Assembly (NCBI GenBank): GCA_002310175.1
Contig: DBYG01000037.1
Location: 12,599-32,909, forward strand
Reading direction: 5' to 3'
Length of the DNA: 20,311 bases
DNA from: Bacteroidales bacterium UBA1192
Lineage (GTDB): Bacteria > Bacteroidota > Bacteroidia > Bacteroidales > Bacteroidaceae
Shown: positions 15,403-20,311 of the stretch, one piece after another
Layout: each line of letters starts with the position of its first letter
How positions within the stretch are numbered: the stretch's first letter is position 1
Translations under genes and position numbers: made by a program
Notes under the pieces: generated by a model
Databases searched by the model: none
Told to the model about the DNA's origin: nothing
The model's input: the letters and a program-made list of their open reading frames with translations, nothing else

Positions 15403-16573
15403 CGTTGTAGCGTTTACGTTCCTCATCGGTTATGTTTTCCGTACGGCCTACAATGCGTTTCATCATTCCGTACAGTCTGCGCATCTGGCGCTTTTCACCA
15501 TTCTCCTTGTAGAAATCCAGCAGAGACTTGAAACAGGGGATATAGTTGAGATTCAGTTTGTAAGCCGATGCCTCGTATGTTTCAGGAGTAAATGTCTCGT
15601 ATAGATAATCAGTGAGATATACCTCCTCAAAATTCCTGCGTTTAACTGATAGGTTGTCATAGCGTCTGGGACTGTATTTATAGACCAGTCCTTCAGAGTA
15701 AAGCTTGTCCGTGAAAGGCAGGTGATCCATCAGGGTAGAGAAGTAAATGGGGCGTCCGGTCTCACGGGCTACGGTAAGGTAGAGATTCTCCTCCCAGGTT
15801 CTGAGTCCCTGCTCGGTCCAGTCTGTGGGGCCTTCTGGCTGGCTGACACCCAGCTGACTGCATATGTTCTTGAGATATTCGGGCGAATAGAGGAGTCCTA
15901 CACATATCACCGTCCTGTCTGTGTACAGTCCTTTGCCGTATTGTACTATCAGTGACGAGAATGTGGGAGTATCGCCGTTTACAAATATGATGCCATTCTG
16001 TTCCATTCCCGCCAACTGATTATACGCATAGGAGAGCAGGCTGTAGGAGTATTCTCCGGTATTGTACCAGCGTTTAAGGATATCGGCCATTAAGTCCGTC
16101 TTGCCTTTATTGAGCAGATAGACCACATAATCCTTATACATATAAGCGTTGTCCGGGCGCATCCTGATGGCTTTCTCCATGTTGTCATCCTGGTTCTCAG
16201 AGTCTTTGAGCCACATATTGCAGTAGTAGTCCAGGCAATAGCGGGCGTAGCTGTCGGTACGCTCTTTACGGACTTTTGCGGCAATCTCTGCTAGCGGGGT
16301 TTCATCAAATTCATCATCGTCACTCTCAAACATCAGTCTGTATCGGGTGGCGTGGAACCAGTTTATCCACGCGTCATCATCATCGGGTGTCAGCGTGACC
16401 TGGGCTTCCCATAGCCTGGCCTGATTTGCATACCACCCGGCATCATGTTTGGTCTTTACAAAAGATACAATCTGTTCGGGCTTGCTTGCGGTTTCTGTTT
16501 TATCGGTTGCTGCGTATGCATCGGCCATTAAAAAGGCTACCAGCATTATCATTGAAAACACTTTTCTGTTCAT
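15386..16573 (-). CDS. exported protein resembling the soluble C-terminal region of DUF2723 proteins
   Basis: This 395-residue protein has a signal peptide at 1-21 (cleavage near AYA-A). Residues about 45-170 are helical and TPR-like (WYANQARLWEAQVTLTPDD, AIRMRPDNAYMYKDYVVYLLNKG). From about 185 the segments NGIIFVNGDTPTF (193-205), TVICVGLLYSPEYL (221-234), RPIYFS (274-279) and EGLVYKY (294-300) resemble the soluble part that follows the membrane region in DUF2723 proteins, where a similar GGDNDTFP pattern occurs. Here that part stands alone, without the membrane segments. The gene is first in a three-gene unit, and the sigma factor start overlaps its end by 17 bases. Function is unknown; it may be an envelope component linked to the sigma factor. 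Confidence 0.7.
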   Translation of the reverse strand: MNRKVFSMIMLVAFLMADAYAATDKTETASKPEQIVSFVKTKHDAGWYANQARLWEAQVTLTPDDDDAWINWFHATRYRLMFESDDDEFDETPLAEIAAKVRKERTDSYARYCLDYYCNMWLKDSENQDDNMEKAIRMRPDNAYMYKDYVVYLLNKGKTDLMADILKRWYNTGEYSYSLLSYAYNQLAGMEQNGIIFVNGDTPTFSSLIVQYGKGLYTDRTVICVGLLYSPEYLKNICSQLGVSQPEGPTDWTEQGLRTWEENLYLTVARETGRPIYFSTLMDHLPFTDKLYSEGLVYKYSPRRYDNLSVKRRNFEEVYLTDYLYETFTPETYEASAYKLNLNYIPCFKSLLDFYKENGEKRQMRRLYGMMKRIVGRTENITDEERKRYNDEIDR

Positions 16574-16604
16574 GTTAGTTTGATTGATATGTTACACTTT
16601 TTCT

Positions 16605-16616
16605 TGAAGCGCTTCA
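16605..16616. promoter_or_regulatory. perfect 12-base palindrome between divergent genes
   Basis: TGAAGCGCTTCA lies 32 bases upstream of the exported protein gene, in the 146-base gap shared with the divergent DUF3667 gene. Position and symmetry suit an operator for a dimeric regulator. No minus-strand TAnnTTTG element is visible in this gap, so the first sigma operon may use another sigma factor, possibly its own. Confidence 0.35.
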
Positions 16617-16702
16617 TCAGTGCATACACGCAACGGCGGAAAAGGTTCAGCAAAAATGTGACATTTATCAATTTTAGCCAAAATAGTGTGGTTAATAATC
16701 TT

Positions 16703-16710
16703 TACTTTTG
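16703..16710 (+). promoter_or_regulatory. candidate -7 element for the DUF3667 gene
   Basis: TACTTTTG matches TAnnTTTG on the plus strand and ends nine bases before ATG 16720. If used, the transcript would have a very short leader, or translation would start at the second ATG (16729). A -33 element is not clear. Confidence 0.4.
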
Positions 16711-16719
16711 CAGGCGGTT

Positions 16720-17655
16720 ATGAAAGGTATGAGACATAGTATCAAAGTGCGGCTCCGGGCGTTCCGGATATGGCAGGTGCTGGGTTACAATCCGTGGAAA
16801 TCGGAGTGGACGGTGGCTGATGATGTGCCCGAGGATGGCGTGAAGGGATTTTATCGTGGTGCGTTTGACAGCATTCCTTTCCTGAATGATGATGCCAAGC
16901 GTACGTTCGTGCATCTGCTGCTGCGCCCGGGTTACATGATACGCGATTATATAAAAGGTAAGCATGAACTTTATCTGGCACCGCTTACATCGCTTATCAT
17001 ATTCTACGCATTTTTCTCATTGGTTTCATCGATTGCTCATCCGGAGTATAAAACTGATAAAGCATCGGATTACAGTATCGGTTCGGACTCCGTATCATAT
17101 TCCGGGTCAATTGTCAATCTGGATTTTGCGGATGTCGATTCGGCCTATATGGCAGAGATCAACCAGCATATCAAGCTGAAAACGGATAATCTGATGGTCT
17201 ATCTGGAGCAGATAGACATATTGATGCATCTGGACAGCCATCCTGAGGCTGTGGATTCTCCCAAGAAAGCATCGCTGGCTGCATTAGAGAGCGCGTTGCG
17301 CAGTCAGGGCATACAGTATTTCCTGGCAATTTTCCTGCTGCTTTGGCCGGCTATGCGTATTGTGTTGCGCAAACAGTCCATGGGGTGGGCTGCATCGGCC
17401 ACTACAGCTGCGTACGTGCTGTGCCAGTTCAGTTTCTTTATGCTCTTTGTGCTGATATTCTCGCTTGGCCAGAATAATGAGATAGGGATGTTTTTTTGCG
17501 GTGTGCTGATAATGATTGATTACCATCAGTTGTTCGGCATCAGTTACGGAAAGAGTTTCTGGCTCACAGTCAAGACCCTGATTTACTACATGCTTTTTAT
17601 AGGCTTGCTGTTTTTGCTTTTGATTATTGCGATGTCTGTCTATATGTTCATTTGA
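16720..17655 (+). CDS. DUF3667 family integral membrane protein
   Basis: This 311-residue inner-membrane protein starts at ATG 16720 (MKGMRHSIKV); ATG 16729 is also possible. An upstream TTG overlaps a candidate promoter element and is not favoured. The N-terminal cytoplasmic part carries the DUF3667 hallmark: a TFVHLLLRPGYMIRDYIKGK segment and then YLAPL leading into the first membrane span. A polar loop of about 90 residues follows (about 105-190), then four more spans (YFLAIFLLLWPAM, AAYVLCQFSFFMLFVLIF, IGMFFCGVLIMI, and the C-terminal YYMLFIGLLFLLLIIAM). Function is unknown. The gene stands alone between two minus-strand sigma operons and ends three bases from the convergent gene, with no room for a terminator between them. 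Confidence 0.85.
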   Translation: MKGMRHSIKVRLRAFRIWQVLGYNPWKSEWTVADDVPEDGVKGFYRGAFDSIPFLNDDAKRTFVHLLLRPGYMIRDYIKGKHELYLAPLTSLIIFYAFFSLVSSIAHPEYKTDKASDYSIGSDSVSYSGSIVNLDFADVDSAYMAEINQHIKLKTDNLMVYLEQIDILMHLDSHPEAVDSPKKASLAALESALRSQGIQYFLAIFLLLWPAMRIVLRKQSMGWAASATTAAYVLCQFSFFMLFVLIFSLGQNNEIGMFFCGVLIMIDYHQLFGISYGKSFWLTVKTLIYYMLFIGLLFLLLIIAMSVYMFI

Positions 17656-17658
17656 TAT

Positions 17659-18030
17659 CTAGAATGCCGCTTTGCGGGTGCGGGACAGTATGTAACTCAA
17701 TGAGACCGATAGGGCTGCTGCCAGGATAAGGAAGTATTCTTTCCAGGTGGTCAAAAAAACGATTATGCCGTTCAGCGCTCCCTGATTGAGCTTATCTGGA
17801 TCTACGGGGCAGATATAGCCTATTATTACAGCGGCAGCACCAATAACTATTCCCAGAACAAGTGTAACGATAAGCGCCATGCGGCCGTAGGTGCGCTGAC
17901 GGTCAACTTCGGCCTTGATGCCCTCCACCTGTTTGAGACGGCGATTTGTCTCCAGCAGGAATGTGGGGTCATCCTTAAGTTGTGGCTTGTTGCTGCGCAG
18001 AAACTCTTCTATGTTGTCCTTTCCGTTCAT
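17659..18030 (-). CDS. small two-span membrane protein, putative sigma factor regulator
   Basis: This 123-residue protein has a charged helical cytoplasmic N-terminus at 1-48 (EEFLRSNKPQLKDDPTFLLETNRRLKQ). Two membrane spans follow, at about 51-72 (ALIVTLVLGIVIGAAAVIIG) and 94-115 (EYFLILAAALSVSLSYIL), and the tail is basic. Its ATG overlaps the sigma factor stop in an ATGA arrangement (18027-18030), indicating translational coupling. This suits a membrane-bound regulator of the sigma factor. No zinc-binding anti-sigma motif or named family is recognised. It is the last gene of the four-gene unit 17659-19602. Confidence 0.75.
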   Translation of the reverse strand: MNGKDNIEEFLRSNKPQLKDDPTFLLETNRRLKQVEGIKAEVDRQRTYGRMALIVTLVLGIVIGAAAVIIGYICPVDPDKLNQGALNGIIVFLTTWKEYFLILAAALSVSLSYILSRTRKAAF

Positions 18031-18512
18031 AAGCTAAGGTCTTCTTTCAAATGATTACGGCCGATAGAGAGCAGGTACTTTACCGTGCCGGAGGGTATTT
18101 GCATTATGGATGAAATCTCTTTTATGTCGTGATCTTCAAAGTAGTGGAGCACTATTGCGGCTCGTTCCTTGTCCGGTATCCTGTCAAGTGCCTGATAGAG
18201 TTGCTGATAACGGAATACGTCATCGGTGGTATCATCAGAGAGAACGCTCTGCGCTTCATAGGATTCACTGGATACGGTGTCAAGAGTTGATTTGCGGCAA
18301 TGGTCGATAAAGCAGTTGTAGGCAATCCTGAACAGCCAGGTGCTGAACTTGGAGAGTCCCAGGAATGAGCCCGATGCCACATACGCACGTACCAGAGCAT
18401 CCTGGGCAATGTCATCGGCCATGGACTGATTTCCGCTGCACAGTCCAAGCAGAAACCTGCGTAATGGCTCCTGCTCAGTTCTGATAAGTTCTATGAACCG
18501 CTCCCGGGTCAT
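18027..18512 (-). CDS. ECF-type RNA polymerase sigma factor (second cassette)
   Basis: This is a 161-residue ECF sigma factor. Region 2 is at about 12-75 (RRFLLGLCSG, MADDIAQDALVRAYVASGSF, KFSTWLFRIAYNCFIDHCRK). The linker at about 76-100 is rich in Ser, Asp and Thr. Region 4 is at about 105-158 (ALDRIPDKERAAIVLHYFEDHDIKEI, IPSGTVKYLLSIGRNHL). The segment EISSIMQIPSGTVKYLLS is the DNA-reading helix-turn-helix. It starts directly after the TAA of the upstream gene and overlaps the downstream membrane protein gene by four bases. It is clearly different in sequence from the first sigma factor, so the two cassettes are not a recent duplication. Confidence 0.93.
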   Translation of the reverse strand: MTRERFIELIRTEQEPLRRFLLGLCSGNQSMADDIAQDALVRAYVASGSFLGLSKFSTWLFRIAYNCFIDHCRKSTLDTVSSESYEAQSVLSDDTTDDVFRYQQLYQALDRIPDKERAAIVLHYFEDHDIKEISSIMQIPSGTVKYLLSIGRNHLKEDLSL

Positions 18513-18956
18513 TTATTTCTCTGACTTAAGTGCTTCTTCTTCGTCCTTGATTTCCTTGGCCAGCATACGCTTGCCTACAAAGTATGATATTAAAAGGGCT
18601 ATTCCTACTGCGAAAATAATTCCACCTAAAATAAAGACAAACTCATAAATCTGTTTCTCTACTATGTTAGATTTGTCTATATTATCATACACCATAGTAT
18701 CAGTTACAACAATAGCCAATCCCATAAATATAGCTATGCATGCTCCGGTTAGTTTGGCCAGTAGTTTCTCCTTTAAAGACTTTGTTTTTAGTTGAGGCTT
18801 GAAGTATTCAGGATCGATTGTAGCGCCTGATTCAATTGCTTTCAGTAGCACCTCAGTCTTTTTGTTTGTTTCGTTCTGGCTTGAACGGTTGTTCAACCAG
18901 ACAACGATGATAGGCATGATTACGCAAACACCGATCAAAAAAATTGAATTCATCAT
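18513..18956 (-). CDS. DUF6249-like membrane protein
   Basis: This 147-residue protein starts at the ATG pair 18956/18953 (MMNSIFLIGVCVIMPIIVVWL). An ATG at 19010 would add 18 hydrophilic residues and is less likely. The first membrane span is followed by NETNKKTEVLLKAIESGATIDPEYF, a segment I associate with the DUF6249 family found beside ECF sigma genes in Bacteroidetes. Two more spans follow (LTGACIAIFMGLAIVVTD and FVFILGGIIFAVGIALLISYFVG), and the charged C-terminus ends in KDEEEALKSEK. Its stop codon directly abuts the sigma factor ATG. A role in controlling or sensing for the sigma factor is inferred from this gene order. Confidence 0.78.
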   Translation of the reverse strand: MMNSIFLIGVCVIMPIIVVWLNNRSSQNETNKKTEVLLKAIESGATIDPEYFKPQLKTKSLKEKLLAKLTGACIAIFMGLAIVVTDTMVYDNIDKSNIVEKQIYEFVFILGGIIFAVGIALLISYFVGKRMLAKEIKDEEEALKSEK

Positions 18957-19062
18957 AATGCTTAAGTTTTTATTGTTTAACGTTTTCACCGCTTTTCCGG
19001 GCGGTTTCATACGTTAGACGTAAGCGGGTTTCAAAAGGTTGGAAAAAGGACAGACATTTTTT

Positions 19063-19602
19063 TTATTCCTTGATCTGGATGCCGTCCAGGAGCTTCTGAA
19101 TCTTGTGCTTGAGTTCCTTCTGGGCTTGGCGGTCTTCCTTGCAGAGTTTCTTTATCTCCTTGTTTGACCTCTTGCGGAACTGCTTTTTGAACTTGTTGAG
19201 AGTCCTTTGGTCAAACTTCTTTATCTCTTTGTCTTTCATCTGGTTAACCATGCCATCATCGCCTGACAGGGTGTTATAGATTACCTGTATTAGCAAAAAT
19301 GGCTGAGAGGTTTTAAGATTAAGATTGAAATCAAAATTCAGGTTTAAAGGTACAGGGTCAACACCTTCCGGGTAATTATCGGCAATATTATTAAACATCT
19401 CATTGAGAGACTCAAGGATCGGACCGATCTTAAGATTGTCCAGACTGAATTTATCAAGCCTTATGCTTGAATTGATTGTATCTCCAGACTGTGAGAAATC
19501 ATTGATTATGGTGTTATTTGCTTGGACTGAGATTGAAATGCAAATGAGAGCAAAGAGGCAGAATGCTCTGCTCAGACTCTTTCTGATAATTTCTTTCATC
19601 AT
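19063..19602 (-). CDS. secreted protein of unknown function at the head of the second sigma cassette
   Basis: This 179-residue protein has a signal peptide at about 1-28 (FCLFALICISISVQA). The mature part has an Asn/Leu-rich middle (PLNLNFDFNLNLKTS at about 85-100) and a strongly basic, helical C-terminus from about 120 (KEIKKFDQRTLNKFKKQFRKR and onwards). It matches no family I recognise. It is first in the minus-strand series with the DUF6249-like protein, sigma factor and two-span protein, and a gap of 106 bases separates it from the DUF6249-like start. The gap shows no terminator, so co-transcription is likely. A role as periplasmic partner or target of the cassette is inferred. Confidence 0.7.
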   Translation of the reverse strand: MMKEIIRKSLSRAFCLFALICISISVQANNTIINDFSQSGDTINSSIRLDKFSLDNLKIGPILESLNEMFNNIADNYPEGVDPVPLNLNFDFNLNLKTSQPFLLIQVIYNTLSGDDGMVNQMKDKEIKKFDQRTLNKFKKQFRKRSNKEIKKLCKEDRQAQKELKHKIQKLLDGIQIKE

Positions 19603-19638
19603 AAAGGACTCAATTGGTTAATATTTGTATAGATGACG

Positions 19639-19646
19639 TAAAGATA
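19639..19646 (-). promoter_or_regulatory. weak -7-like element for the second sigma cassette
   Basis: On the minus strand this reads TATCTTTA, one base off TAnnTTTG, 36 bases before the ATG at 19602. No -33 element is seen. A TGTATT/AATACA inverted repeat lies just upstream at 19649-19664. Confidence 0.3.
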
Positions 19647-19679
19647 GTGTATTTGTTAATACATACAGGATGATTTGCA

Positions 19680-19687
19680 TATCTTTG
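19680..19687 (+). promoter_or_regulatory. candidate -7 element for the small membrane protein and ABC gene unit
   Basis: TATCTTTG is a perfect TAnnTTTG match, 21 bases before ATG 19709. A TTTG at 19652-19655 could be the -33 element, but the 24-base spacing is longer than the usual 19-21. It is divergent from the second sigma cassette. Confidence 0.5.
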
Positions 19688-19708
19688 AATATTCTCAATT
19701 TAGTGCCG

Positions 19709-19966
19709 ATGAACTTTTTCCGGAAAATAACTCTTTCATTCCGATACGGGAGCGGCTATCTGATTGTTGCAGGTATTGCGTCATTGTGCTTTGCCTTTAT
19801 CGTAGGTGCTCATTCAGGTGATCCTGAAGGGCTGTCTGAAGGGTTGTTTTTGTGTAAGATATTCAAGTTGCTGACAATACCCATCATCCTGTATGTGTTC
19901 CGAAAGTTTGACCGTAGCGGTGCCCTCTATTTCTGGCTCAATCTGGGTATAAGCAGGACCGAATAA
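19709..19966 (+). CDS. small membrane protein, possibly truncated by an in-frame stop
   Basis: This 85-residue protein starts at ATG 19709 (MNFFRKITLSFRYGSG). An ATG at 19670 lies upstream of the candidate promoter and is rejected. Two hydrophobic spans are visible: YLIVAGIASLCFAFIVGA (about 17-34) and FKLLTIPIILYVFRKF (about 50-66). The end SGALYFWLNLGISRTE leads to TAA at 19964-19966. The same frame then stays open and hydrophobic (VIPIVIEYLFFRFLIYLA) to a TGA at 20049-20051, six bases before the ABC ATPase gene. The full gene may therefore have had a third span. It is probably co-transcribed with the ABC gene. Function is unknown. Confidence 0.65.
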   Translation: MNFFRKITLSFRYGSGYLIVAGIASLCFAFIVGAHSGDPEGLSEGLFLCKIFKLLTIPIILYVFRKFDRSGALYFWLNLGISRTE

Positions 19967-20057
19967 TATGTGATTCCAATCGTGATTGAGTATTTATTCT
20001 TCCGGTTCCTGATATATTTGGCGCCACCATTGTTTACCCTGTTACATCTGAACTGAT

Positions 20058-20311
20058 ATGGAGGAGAACGAGAACGGGAAACTGCTTATTGACAGCGTAC
20101 AGCTGCGATTTGGAGACAACGTAGTACTTCAGAGCGCATACGTGACTTCATACAAGGGTAGGGTGACAGGTGTGCTGGGGCGTAACGGAACTGGTAAATC
20201 CTGCCTGTTCAAATGCATCCTGGACGAGCCGTTCTCAAACATCGCGCCCATCTACGATGAGAAGATACGTGCCCTGATTCAGGAACAGAAAGCAAACAAG
20301 GGCATCATCAT
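20058..20311 (+). CDS. ABC transporter ATP-binding protein (5' part only)
   Basis: This is the start of an ABC ATPase that runs past the right edge; 84 full codons are present. After MEENENGKLLIDSVQLRFGD it shows a beta-strand opening and the Walker A motif GRNGTGKS at about 41-48, followed by CLFKCIL. The Q-loop, signature and Walker B lie outside the window. The ATG at 20058 is the first start after an in-frame TGA at 20049-20051. Whether it powers import, export or a non-transport function cannot be told from this part. Confidence 0.85.
   Translation, partial: MEENENGKLLIDSVQLRFGDNVVLQSAYVTSYKGRVTGVLGRNGTGKSCLFKCILDEPFSNIAPIYDEKIRALIQEQKANKGII

Noticed and set aside
15046..15531. Plus-strand open frame of 161 codons across the sigma factor gene
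   Set aside because: It is a shadow of the minus-strand sigma factor and exported protein genes, which have clear domains or a signal peptide.

Overview
The window reads as a chromosomal segment of a Bacteroidales bacterium (Bacteroides/Prevotella-like). The grounds are the gene families (DUF4835, DUF3127, DUF3667 and DUF6249-like proteins, and a Rho factor with a long disordered insert), the near absence of Shine-Dalgarno sites, A/T-rich leaders, and several matches to the Bacteroidetes -7 promoter element TAnnTTTG. Base composition looks even, and I see no insertion sequences, phage genes, tRNA or rRNA genes, or CRISPR arrays.

Positions 1-3566 hold a secreted CE1-like esterase and a ClpB disaggregase that lacks the family's N-terminal domain. 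Both are on the minus strand, with a bidirectional hairpin terminator between them. Positions 3647-11686 hold a tightly packed minus-strand operon, read in the order dnaN, DnaQ-like exonuclease, coaBC fused to DUF4835, recN, rlmB, and a secreted pseudo-protease/TPR protein. Each gene overlaps the next by 1 to 16 bases. It combines DNA replication and repair, coenzyme A synthesis, rRNA methylation and an envelope function.

A DUF3127 protein with an SSB-like C-terminal tip diverges from dnaN (11852-12235). It converges on rho (12344-14293), with a strong terminator in between. Positions 14580-19602 hold two ECF sigma factor cassettes on the minus strand. Each pairs a sigma factor with a small overlapping membrane protein, presumably its regulator, and a secreted protein encoded upstream. 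A plus-strand DUF3667 membrane protein gene lies between them. At the right edge, a plus-strand small membrane protein gene, possibly cut short by an in-frame stop, precedes the start of an ABC transporter ATPase that runs off the window.

The points most worth a second look are the in-frame CoaBC-DUF4835 fusion that keeps an internal signal peptide and a GTG codon suited to internal initiation; the ClpB without N-domain, preceded by a perfect inverted repeat; the protease-like protein that has lost its serine; the two ECF cassettes without a visible zinc-binding anti-sigma motif; and the disordered, AT-hook-bearing insert of Rho.
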